From assembly GCA_017477205.1 (NCBI GenBank), contig JAFUXE010000040.1, positions 1-36,823 on the forward strand: a DNA stretch of 36,823 bases, written 5' to 3'. The stretch comes from Alloprevotella sp. GTDB taxonomy: Bacteria > Bacteroidota > Bacteroidia > Bacteroidales > Bacteroidaceae. The position numbers and the translations under genes were made by a program. Of the stretch, positions 24,682 to 32,153 are shown piece by piece (the stretch's first letter is position 1; each line of letters starts with the position of its first letter). The notes beneath the pieces were generated by a model, which had not been told where the DNA came from, ran no database searches, and saw only the letters and a program-made list of their open reading frames with translations.

Positions 24682-24689
24682 CAAAAATA
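24682..24689 (-). promoter_or_regulatory. -7 promoter element of nadB
   Basis: On the minus strand this reads TATTTTTG, a perfect TAnnTTTG match, 18 bp upstream of the nadB ATG at 24663. A -33 TTTG is not evident. Confidence 0.55.
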
Positions 24690-24742
24690 ATACAAAAAGC
24701 GTAGTTTTTGGAATCGCGTGGGCATCTTTTATAAAAAATGCG

Positions 24743-24750
24743 TATTTTTG
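24743..24750 (+). promoter_or_regulatory. -7 promoter element of the M16 peptidase gene
   Basis: TATTTTTG, a perfect TAnnTTTG match, 55 bp upstream of the ATG at 24806. It is divergent from the nadB element, with 53 bp between the two octamers. Confidence 0.6.
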
Positions 24751-24805
24751 CGGCGTTTTGCACAGGAACAACATGCAATAATCTTTCAATAAACACAAAC
24801 AACAA

Positions 24806-27652
24806 ATGAAGCAAATCAAGTTTCTCTTTGTGCTCCTGGCCACGCTGATGCTCCAGCCTGCCGCAGCACAGCAGATGCCGGAGCTCCCCATTGACCCGGC
24901 TGTCAGAGTGGGTGTGCTTCCCAACGGTCTCACCTACTACATCCGCCACAATGCCCTGCCCGAGAAGCAGGCCTTCTTCTACATTGCGCAGAAGGTGGGC
25001 TCCGTGCAGGAGGAGGAAAGCCAGCGCGGTCTGGCTCACTTCCTGGAGCACATGGCCTTCAACGGTTCCCAGAACTTCAAGGGCAACAGCCTCATCAGCT
25101 ACACCGAGCGCATCGGCGTGAAGTTCGGACAGAACCTCAACGCCTACACATCTACCGACGAGACGGTCTATAACATCGACAACGTCCCCGTCACGGAAAG
25201 CAACATCGACTCCTGCCTGCTCATCCTCCACGACTGGTCGGGCTACCTGGACCTCGAAGAGGACGAAATCCAGAAGGAGCGCGGCGTCATCCACGAGGAA
25301 TGGCGCCTGCGCAGCAGTGCCATGCAGCGCATCCTGAACCGCAACCTCGAAACGCTCTACCCGGGCAGCCGCTACGGAAAGCGCATGCCCATCGGCCTGA
25401 TGAGCGTCGTGGATAACTTCTCCCCCGAAGAGCTCCGCGCATACTATAAGAAATGGTATCGCCCGAACCTCCAGGGCATCGTCGTAGTCGGCGACTTCGA
25501 CGTTGACATGGTGGAAGGCAAGGTGAAGGCCCTGTTCTCAGACATCCCCAACCCCGAGAACGAAGCTCCCTACGAGTTCTATCCCGTGCCCTCCACGCCG
25601 GAAGCCATCTACGTGGTGGACAAGGACAAGGAACAGCAGCAGAACATGATTCTCGCCATGTTCAAGACGGAGCCGATGCCCCGCGAAATGCGCGGAACGA
25701 TGGCCGGCCTCATCCAGAACTACATCATCAACCTCATTGAGCATACGCTGAACGCCCGCCTCAACGAGCTGGCGCAGAAGCCCGAATGCCCCTTCGTGGG
25801 TGCTGGCGTGGGCTATGGCACCTACCTCCTCTCCAAGACGATGGACGCCTTTGACGTCCAGCTGGTGCCCAAACCCGGACAGGACAAGGAAGCCCTCCAG
25901 GCCGTCATGCAGGAAATCGTGCGTGCCGGACGCTTCGGCATCACGGAGACGGAACTTCTCCGCGCCGACGACGAATACCTCTCCAACCTTGAGCGCATCT
26001 ACGACAACCGCGAAAAGCAGCGCAGCAGCTTCTATGTGCCTCAGTACTACCGCCACTTCCTCACGGGCGATGCCATCCCCAGCATCGAGGTGGAATACCA
26101 GACGCTGAAGGCCATCTCCCAGCAGCTCCGCCAGGTGAAGCAGCTGCAGCCCATGGTGAGCGGCGCACTGGCTGAGCTCACGGCACAGGCAGACTCCAAC
26201 TTCGTCCTCCTTGCCGCCTACACGGAGAAGGACGGCGTCACCGTGCCCACGGCCGACGAACTGAAGTCCGCCGTACAGGCTGCCTACAACGCAGACCTCG
26301 AAGCCTACGTGGATAACGTGAAGAACGAGCCCCTCATTGCCAACCTGCCCAAGGCCGGCAAGATTAAGAAGGAAGAGGCTGCCGACTTCGGCTACACGAA
26401 GTGGACGCTCTCCAACGGTGCCGTCGTTTACTTCAAGAAGACCGACTTCAACGAGAGCCAGGTGCTCATGTCCGCAGAAAGCTGGGGCGGCATGAACCAG
26501 CTGAACATGAAGGACGAAGCCACCCGCGTGAACACGCAGCTGGCCGACCAGGTGCGCAACAGCACGGGCCTCGGCAACTTCAAGTCCACGGAACTTGAGA
26601 AAGCCCTCGCCGGCAAGCAGGCCAACGTCAGCGTCAGCATCAGCCACGCATCCGAAGGCCTCAGCGGCAGCTCCACGCCGAAGGACCTCCGCACGCTCTT
26701 CGAGCTCACGTACCTCCACTTCGCCGCTCCCGGCGACGACCCCGAGGCTTACCAGAACCTCATCACCATGATGCGCACGCAGATGGAGAACATCGAGAAG
26801 GTGCCCGAAGTGGCATTCTCCGACTCCGTAACGGCCACGCTCTACAACCACGACGTACGCGTGAAGCGCATCAAGAAGGCCGACCTCGACCTGGCCGACT
26901 ACGCCACGGCCAAGCAGATTGCCGCCGGGCGCTTCCAGTCCCCCAGCGACTTCACGTTCTACTTCACGGGTAACTTCGACGTGGATTCCCTCCGTGCCTT
27001 CACGGAACTCTACCTCGCCTCCCTGCCCAAGGCAAAGGCCGAGAAGCGTCAGGACCCGAAGCTCGACTTCGTGGACGGCGTCGTGACGAACCGCTTCGTA
27101 CGCGAGATGGAAACGCCGAAGGGCAACATCATCCAGGTATGGCACGGCCCCGTAGCCTTCACAGCCAAGAACGCCGAAGTGGCCAACGCCTTCGGTGAAA
27201 TCCTCAGCCAGCGCCTGCTGAAGAGCATCCGCGAGGAAGCCAGCATCGCCTACAGCTGCGGAGCCAGCGCAGGTGCCTCCTACGGTTTCAAGGACGAATA
27301 TACGCTCCAGATCTACTGCCCCGTACAGCCCGCCAAGGCCGACAGCGCGCTCCTGCTGATGCGTCAGGGCATCGAGGAAATCGCCAAGAACGGCGTCACC
27401 GAGGAGGAACTCGGCAAGGTGAAGGAATTTGAGCTCAAGGAATATGCCGACAACCAGAAGCAGAACAGCTACTGGCAGGGCCTCATCCAGAACAAGGTGA
27501 ACTGGAACGTTGACCGCCGCACGGGCCGCGAGAACGCCATCAAGGGCGTCACCACCGCCGACGTGCAGGCCTTCTGCCGCGACCTCCTGCTCCGTCAGAA
27601 CAACTGCGCCACCGTCGTCATGCTCCCCGCATCGCTCGAAGAGCACGACTAA
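24806..27652 (+). CDS. Exported M16 (insulinase/pitrilysin-family) zinc metallopeptidase
   Basis: A 948-residue protein with a signal peptide (MKQIKFLFVLLATLMLQPAAAQ). The N-terminal M16 domain carries the inverted zinc motif HFLEH (His78, Glu81, His82) in RGLAHFLEHMAFNGSQNF, and the downstream zinc ligand region RGVIHEEWRLR. YIRHNALPEKQAFFYI and LNAYTSTDETVYN are typical of the PqqL-like long subfamily. The C-terminal half is the second, inactive M16 pair (FTGNFDVDSLRAFTELYLASLP, SIREEASIAYSCGASAG). It is predicted to degrade peptides in the periplasm or at the surface. Codon use is strongly GC-rich and uniform, suggesting high expression. It has its own promoter and terminator. Confidence 0.94.
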   Translation: MKQIKFLFVLLATLMLQPAAAQQMPELPIDPAVRVGVLPNGLTYYIRHNALPEKQAFFYIAQKVGSVQEEESQRGLAHFLEHMAFNGSQNFKGNSLISYTERIGVKFGQNLNAYTSTDETVYNIDNVPVTESNIDSCLLILHDWSGYLDLEEDEIQKERGVIHEEWRLRSSAMQRILNRNLETLYPGSRYGKRMPIGLMSVVDNFSPEELRAYYKKWYRPNLQGIVVVGDFDVDMVEGKVKALFSDIPNPENEAPYEFYPVPSTPEAIYVVDKDKEQQQNMILAMFKTEPMPREMRGTMAGLIQNYIINLIEHTLNARLNELAQKPECPFVGAGVGYGTYLLSKTMDAFDVQLVPKPGQDKEALQAVMQEIVRAGRFGITETELLRADDEYLSNLERIYDNREKQRSSFYVPQYYRHFLTGDAIPSIEVEYQTLKAISQQLRQVKQLQPMVSGALAELTAQADSNFVLLAAYTEKDGVTVPTADELKSAVQAAYNADLEAYVDNVKNEPLIANLPKAGKIKKEEAADFGYTKWTLSNGAVVYFKKTDFNESQVLMSAESWGGMNQLNMKDEATRVNTQLADQVRNSTGLGNFKSTELEKALAGKQANVSVSISHASEGLSGSSTPKDLRTLFELTYLHFAAPGDDPEAYQNLITMMRTQMENIEKVPEVAFSDSVTATLYNHDVRVKRIKKADLDLADYATAKQIAAGRFQSPSDFTFYFTGNFDVDSLRAFTELYLASLPKAKAEKRQDPKLDFVDGVVTNRFVREMETPKGNIIQVWHGPVAFTAKNAEVANAFGEILSQRLLKSIREEASIAYSCGASAGASYGFKDEYTLQIYCPVQPAKADSALLLMRQGIEEIAKNGVTEEELGKVKEFELKEYADNQKQNSYWQGLIQNKVNWNVDRRTGRENAIKGVTTADVQAFCRDLLLRQNNCATVVMLPASLEEHD

Positions 27653-27685
27653 GAAAGGGTTTATGATTAGGCTTTTCGCCGAATA

Positions 27686-27727
27686 CTCACAAAAAAATCC
27701 CCGCCGCAGCGGGGATTTTTTTGTGAG
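27686..27727. terminator. Bidirectional terminator between the M16 gene and the duplicated locus
   Basis: CTCACAAAAAAATCCCCGC (27686-27704) and its exact complement at 27709-27727 form a 19-bp stem with a CGCA loop. The T7 run serves the + strand and the A7 run the minus strand. The minus-strand small gene stops at 27731, right beside it. Confidence 0.9.
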
Positions 27728-27730
27728 GCT

Positions 27731-28198
27731 TTACGCCATCGGCACCGCCGGCATTCCGGCAGCATCGTCGTCTTCCTCCTCCGCAGGAGGGGCTGGAGCG
27801 ACAGGCGCTGCGGGGGCTACGGGAACGGAGGGCATGAGGTCCTGCATCTCCATTTCCTCCATCTTCTCGTCCAGCTCCTTCAGCAGGGCGTCACGCTCGG
27901 CACCGGGCTCCATCGGCGTGAAGAGCCATTGCGTCACGTACTCCACGCCGAGGCAGAGGCCGATGGCGCCTTCGCGCGTCACGCGGTAGAACTGCCCCTC
28001 GGGCAGGGGGTGCTCAGCGTCGTAGGCCTTCGCAAAGTCGAGAATTTCAATGAGCGTGAACACGTCGCCCGTCGCTGCCAGGCGCCACACGCGGCAGCGT
28101 GCGATAGCGATGGCGAGGGCTTGCAGCAGGTAGTGGCAGTGGCCTGTCCAGAAAGCCTCCTCTGCCCATTCGCGGTTTTGATCCATTCTTTCTTCCAT
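27731..28198 (-). CDS. Small protein B of the duplicated locus, function unknown
   Basis: A 155-residue protein with no signal peptide. Residues about 22-100 form a conserved domain: HYLLQALAIAIARCRVWR, then LIEILDFAKAYDAEHPLPEGQFYRVTREGAIGL and a Trp-rich helix (VTQWLFTPMEP). The C-terminal 40 residues are Pro/Ala/Val-rich and then acidic (EEEDDD). It is clearly paralogous to small protein A at 31574-32125, which shares the pattern LxEALAIAxAxCxVWR and FYxVxREGAIG. No known family is recognised. It is the last gene of the five-gene locus, 76 bp after large protein B. Initiation at ATG 28186 is also possible. Confidence 0.75.
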   Translation of the reverse strand: MEERMDQNREWAEEAFWTGHCHYLLQALAIAIARCRVWRLAATGDVFTLIEILDFAKAYDAEHPLPEGQFYRVTREGAIGLCLGVEYVTQWLFTPMEPGAERDALLKELDEKMEEMEMQDLMPSVPVAPAAPVAPAPPAEEEDDDAAGMPAVPMA

Positions 28199-28241
28199 TG
28201 TTTATGAGGTTTTTCTGAATATTCTGAGTGCTCGGAGTATT

Positions 28242-28262
28242 CGGAGTATTCAGAACACTCCG
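28242..28262 (-). promoter_or_regulatory. Imperfect palindrome between large gene B and small gene B
   Basis: CGGAGTATTC-A-GAACACTCCG is an inverted repeat with one mismatched pair, preceded by a direct repeat of CGGAGTATT. It occupies the 76-bp gap between the two genes and could be an attenuator, an RNA processing site or an operator. Confidence 0.45.
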
Positions 28263-28274
28263 AACTTGCCAGCT

Positions 28275-30548
28275 TTATTGCTTTTTCCTGAATTTCTCTG
28301 CGGCGTTGGAGAAGTCCTTGACAGATTTCACGAAGTCTTTGACGTCGCTCTTCGTGTCTGAGGACACGCCGTAGGCGAGGTTCTGTACGCCTTCCCCCGC
28401 CTTGTCGAATCCGCCGAAGGTCATCGGGGCTTCCTGCGCGGCGGAGGCGATGCCTTCCGTCACGTGGACGGCGTTGGACGAGGCGAGGTTGCCCCAGTCG
28501 GCGTGCATGCCGCCCTTGCCGAGGAACTTCTCCACGGCGTTGGAGGTGTTCTCTCCCATTTCGGGCGGCTGATAGCCGGACTGTCCCAGACCGAACTGCA
28601 CGCTCTTCCCCATGACGAAGAAGGCGGCCTTCTTGCCTGCGGCCTGCAGCATGGCATCGTTGACATCCTTGTCGTGTGCAATGGCATCAAGCCCGGCGCG
28701 GATGCTCTCGCCGCCCACTACGGCAACGCCTTCCACGAAGGGATTCTTGGTGAGTTCGCCGGCCTGGTTCTGCAAGACGCCCACAGCACCGCTCGCGGCA
28801 CCCATGCCGACGTGCTTGGCTGCATCGCCCAGGCTCATGTCCTGGTTGTAGGCCTCGCTGGCAGCCACGCCGGTGGCCTTGGCAAAGGTATAGACGTTCT
28901 TCACCACGCGGCCGCCGGGCACGGTCTCGCCCATCACGTTGACCATCACCTCGGCCGTCTTGTCAATCTTGTCCAAGGTCTCCAGACTCTTCTCGTAGGC
29001 CTCGGCATCGGAGTTGGCGATGTTGGCGTCCAGCTGCGCCGAGGTCTGCTCCCACTTGATGGCATCCCTGACGGCTTTCTCCGTAGGCGGCACGCCGTAC
29101 TTATCGGCCAGCGCATTGATTTTCTCTTCCTTGCGAAGGGCATCCTCCTGGGCATGCTTCCAGTCCTGATAGTCCTTGGCTGTCTGGGAGAGTTCCTTGG
29201 AGTCCTTCTCCCACTGCGCATGCTGCTCGGCGGCATTCTTCGCGGCCTGGTCGGCATCCTGCTTCAGCAGGCCGGCATTCTCCTGGCGGTAGCGGATGTT
29301 CTCGTTCAGGCTTTCTTTGTCATAGACAGTGCCGAGCTCGCTCTCCAGCTTGCCGTCGGGCGTGGGATAGTAAGTGAGCGTCTTGCCCGAGATGGGGTCG
29401 GAGATGGTCACCGTACCGTCGGGCTGCTCCTTTGCATACTTGTTGTAGAAGTCCAGGTTCTGTTCCGGGGGATTGCCGTCGCCCTCGTTGGGGAGCGGCG
29501 GAGCTTCGTCCTCCTCTTCCTCCCTCTTCAGGTTGGGAAGGTCGGAGTTGGGCATGTCGGGCATCGTGGGGGAAGGGCCGCCACCTGTCGGTGCACCCAT
29601 CATGCCGGGAAGCACAGCACCTGCGGCACCACCCGATGCGGCGGCAATACCGTTGGCCAGGAGGACGGAACCGATAACGCCGATTATCTCAATGACGGCA
29701 GACTCCGTAGCATCGGTATGCTCACCCAGCCCAAGGGGGTCGCCGCCCTTGCCTTGCAGCCAGTCGGCAAGCATATCCATCTGGTCGATGAGCGACTGGC
29801 GCTCGGTCTCCGTAAGGGGCGTGTCGGTGCCGTCAATGAGGACTTCGTCAACTGTGAACTGAAGGTAGTGTGGGTTGTCCTCGTACTTATGAACAATAAT
29901 CTCACCTGTCTGGTCATCAATGTCGTTGTCTTCGCGCATCACGACGTTCATGATATAGCCTCTAAGACCACCGCGGTCGGTATAGAAGAGTCCCATGTCT
30001 GTCCTGTCAATGGCCTTGCCGTGTTCGGAAAGGATGTCTGCATAGGTGTGGTTCGTTGTCTGCGTTGAGGAAAAATTACCCATGCCGGCTGCGCTGCCGT
30101 CATAGTCGTAAGAACCCTCGGGGGTATAGTCAAAACTATATCCGTGAGTTTTCTCGTTGAAGGTATAGCGAATGCCTGTTGCGCCGACCTTATACACTCC
30201 CAGATACTTTCCGTTGGGCAGAGTGCTCCAGTCGGACACCGTGGCCATAGCCCCGGCTTCGTTTATGTAGAGATAAACCGTTGAGGGCGTAAAGGGCAGG
30301 TCGGCATTCTCGGGCTCGTCACCCTGCGGCGTGAAGTTGCACACCGTGCACTTCATGCCCACGATGTAGCGCTCCTTCGTCTCCCACATGTGGCTATAGA
30401 GTGCGGAGCCCTTGAGGGTGCCCGCCCCCTTCAGCTTGAAATACTCCACGGGGTTGACCCAGTGGCCGTCCTTCTTTTGGGCTTTAAGCACGGACCATTG
30501 CCCGCTGACCATTAGAGCGGTTAGCAGAATGACAACAATTCTTCTCAT
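28275..30548 (-). CDS. Large exported protein B of the duplicated locus, function unknown
   Basis: A 757-residue protein with a signal peptide (MRRIVVILLTALMVSGQWSVLKA). An N-terminal region (about 25-265) opens with HWVNPVEYFKLKG. Next comes GDPLGLGEHTDATESAVIEI and a hydrophobic Gly/Ala-rich segment (about 275-310) that may span a membrane. A Pro-rich linker, a short DPISGKTLTYY segment, a charged coiled-coil region with AEQHAQWEK (about 440), KYGVPPTEKAVRDAIKWEQ, and a Gly/Ala-rich C-terminal region (VPGGRVVKNVYTFAKATGV) follow. It is paralogous over its length to large protein A (32154-34715). No catalytic motif is visible. The membrane protein gene ends 14 bp upstream. Confidence 0.8.
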   Translation of the reverse strand: MRRIVVILLTALMVSGQWSVLKAQKKDGHWVNPVEYFKLKGAGTLKGSALYSHMWETKERYIVGMKCTVCNFTPQGDEPENADLPFTPSTVYLYINEAGAMATVSDWSTLPNGKYLGVYKVGATGIRYTFNEKTHGYSFDYTPEGSYDYDGSAAGMGNFSSTQTTNHTYADILSEHGKAIDRTDMGLFYTDRGGLRGYIMNVVMREDNDIDDQTGEIIVHKYEDNPHYLQFTVDEVLIDGTDTPLTETERQSLIDQMDMLADWLQGKGGDPLGLGEHTDATESAVIEIIGVIGSVLLANGIAAASGGAAGAVLPGMMGAPTGGGPSPTMPDMPNSDLPNLKREEEEDEAPPLPNEGDGNPPEQNLDFYNKYAKEQPDGTVTISDPISGKTLTYYPTPDGKLESELGTVYDKESLNENIRYRQENAGLLKQDADQAAKNAAEQHAQWEKDSKELSQTAKDYQDWKHAQEDALRKEEKINALADKYGVPPTEKAVRDAIKWEQTSAQLDANIANSDAEAYEKSLETLDKIDKTAEVMVNVMGETVPGGRVVKNVYTFAKATGVAASEAYNQDMSLGDAAKHVGMGAASGAVGVLQNQAGELTKNPFVEGVAVVGGESIRAGLDAIAHDKDVNDAMLQAAGKKAAFFVMGKSVQFGLGQSGYQPPEMGENTSNAVEKFLGKGGMHADWGNLASSNAVHVTEGIASAAQEAPMTFGGFDKAGEGVQNLAYGVSSDTKSDVKDFVKSVKDFSNAAEKFRKKQ

Positions 30549-30562
30549 TGTCGTTTGTTTCC

Positions 30563-31441
30563 TTATCTTCTCATGTTAGGTGCAGGAGGTGCACCGTAGG
30601 CGGGTGGCATGGGCTGCCCCATCTGCGGCATGCCGTAGGCGGGCTGCGGAGCCTGCATCGGTTGCTGCGGCACGGGCTGTCCGGGCATCGGCGCGGCGGG
30701 AGCCTGCGGCGTCTTCTTCTCACGGATGATAAGACCGAAGAAGAAGCCGAGAACGAGGAACAGCAGGCCGAGCCAGAGGCACCAGTGGAAGCCAATGGCG
30801 CTGAGGCCGACGGCAAGCGTGAAGCCCAGCGTCATGCCTGTGAGGAAGCGCGTGATGTTGATATACTTCGGCACGCGGCCTTTCGACATCGAGTTGGCGA
30901 GCGAGAAGAGCAGACCGAAGAGGAAGCCGCCTTGGTTGCCGATGTTCTGCAACAGCAGCACGAGCGCCACCACGCCGACGATGGAGTTCTGGCGACCCTG
31001 GTTGATGTTGAAGAACACATAGACGAGCAACGCGAAGCCGAGGCCCTTCAGCAGCGGGGCTATGCCGCGCGCCGTGTCCTTGGACATGCTGGTGAACATG
31101 CCCTTGATGCCGCCGGCAACACCCACGAAGGGCAGCTTCTTCTCAAACAGCGGCAGGATGGCGCTGTTGATGAACACGGCCATGACGACCTTACCGGCAA
31201 TGCCGCCCACGGCACCCAGCACGCCGCCGAACAGTCCGCCCTCCGCATAGGAGAGGAAGCTGGCAATCTTCAGCGGCATGGGGAAAGGCTGCATCTTGGC
31301 GGACAGATAGCCCAGCACAATCCACACGGCACCAATGACGATTGTGGGAAGCAGCTTCAGGGGGTTCTTGAACACCTGCAAGCCTTGCTTCATGGCGTTT
31401 TTCAGATACTGGCCAACGCCTATTCTTTGTTGTTGTTCCAT
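30563..31441 (-). CDS. Polytopic membrane protein with proline-rich tail, function unknown
   Basis: A 292-residue integral membrane protein with six or seven hydrophobic helices (for example LPTIVIGAVWIVLGYL, GLGFALLVYVFF, SIVGVVALVLLLQ, LWLGLLFLVLGFFFGLII). The helical part is followed by REKK and a 45-residue Pro/Gln/Ala/Met-rich tail (PQQPMQAPQPAYGMPQMGQP). The positive-inside rule puts the tail in the cytoplasm. The start at 31441 (MEQQQRIGVGQYL) is chosen because the extra upstream frame (MFPPKGGPGRREGAPP) is only translation of the GC-rich repeat at 31449-31490. It lies 14 bp before large gene B. The small proteins A and B also end in Pro-rich tails, which hints at a shared complex. Confidence 0.75.
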   Translation of the reverse strand: MEQQQRIGVGQYLKNAMKQGLQVFKNPLKLLPTIVIGAVWIVLGYLSAKMQPFPMPLKIASFLSYAEGGLFGGVLGAVGGIAGKVVMAVFINSAILPLFEKKLPFVGVAGGIKGMFTSMSKDTARGIAPLLKGLGFALLVYVFFNINQGRQNSIVGVVALVLLLQNIGNQGGFLFGLLFSLANSMSKGRVPKYINITRFLTGMTLGFTLAVGLSAIGFHWCLWLGLLFLVLGFFFGLIIREKKTPQAPAAPMPGQPVPQQPMQAPQPAYGMPQMGQPMPPAYGAPPAPNMRR

Positions 31442-31448
31442 ATTAGGA

Positions 31449-31490
31449 GGAGCCCCCTCCCGCCTCCCCGGCCCCCCTTTGGGGGGAAAC
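31449..31490. repeat. Second GC-rich palindromic element, left copy
   Basis: It begins GGAGCCCCCTCCCGCCTCCC and continues into CCCCCCTTTGGGGGG, itself a hairpin. It is the inverted partner of 31588-31626. It lies just upstream of the membrane protein start codon. Confidence 0.8.
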
Positions 31491-31573
31491 AAGGCGCTTT
31501 GCGCGGGGGAGGAGTTCAGTGCGGCTCATTAATTATAAATTATACTTGTGTTGGTCTTAATTACTTTCTTTCC

Positions 31574-32125
31574 TCATCGGGGACTCTGGAAGCCTCCCCC
31601 GGAGGGGGGAGGTGGGAGGGGGCTCCCCAGTGCAGGCGGGACGGGTGCTGCGGGGCGTGTAGGCGGAGCTACTTGTGGCGTGGGAGGCGCAGGCGGCGGT
31701 GCGGCAGCGGCGGCCTTGGCGGCCTTCTCGCGTGCCAGTCCTTCCGTGACGGCCTGCTCGATGGCTTTCTCCACCTCGCTCTCCGTGTAAAGTTCCTCCA
31801 TCATGTTGCGCAGGGCGAAGTCGCGCTCCCGGCACTCCTCCATGGGGATGAACATCCATGCCGTCAGCCATTCCAGGCCCGGACTGATGCCGATGGCACC
31901 TTCGCGGGACACCATGTAGAACTGTTCGGGGCGGAGCGGGTTCTCCCTGTCGTGTTTCTGGGCGAAGGCGAAGAGTTCCTTTATGGAATAGGGAGTGCCC
32001 TCGTCCGTTTCGCGCCACACGAGGCATTTCGCCATGGCAATGGCCAGGGCCTCCGTCAGCGTTTCGTAATGCCCGAGAACGTGAACGCGTTGCTCTGGCG
32101 TTGCGGGTTGTTGTTGCTGGTTCAT
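31574..32125 (-). CDS. Small protein A of the duplicated locus, with repeat-derived C-terminus
   Basis: A 183-residue paralogue of small protein B, with no signal peptide. Shared core: ETLTEALAIAMAKCLVWRE, IKELFAFAQKHDRENPLRPEQFYMVSREGAIGI, and LTAWMFIPMEE. A helical segment (EVEKAIEQAVTEGLAREKAAKA) leads to a long Pro/Ala-rich tail. The last residues (SPLPPPPSGGGFQSPR) are encoded by the GC-rich palindromic element at 31588-31626, so the original stop has been lost or displaced. It starts 28 bp after large gene A. Function unknown; probably a cytoplasmic partner of the large protein. Confidence 0.78.
   Translation of the reverse strand: MNQQQQPATPEQRVHVLGHYETLTEALAIAMAKCLVWRETDEGTPYSIKELFAFAQKHDRENPLRPEQFYMVSREGAIGISPGLEWLTAWMFIPMEECRERDFALRNMMEELYTESEVEKAIEQAVTEGLAREKAAKAAAAAPPPAPPTPQVAPPTRPAAPVPPALGSPLPPPPSGGGFQSPR
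31588..31626. repeat. Second GC-rich palindromic element, right copy (3' end of small gene A)
   Basis: The reverse complement begins GGAGCCCCCTCCCACCTCCC, one base different from the left copy over the first 20 bases, then diverges. It is translated on the minus strand as part of small protein A. Confidence 0.8.
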
Positions 32126-32153
32126 ATATCGTTTTCTGTTTATTGTTTATCGG

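Noticed and set aside
25538..27646. 702-codon minus-strand open frame
   Set aside because: Antisense to the M16 peptidase, whose zinc motif and signal peptide are unambiguous.
28464..30068. 534-codon + strand open frame, and a similar one at 32529-33968
   Set aside because: Both are antisense to the large proteins A and B. The sense frames share paralogous motifs and signal peptides, so those are the real genes.
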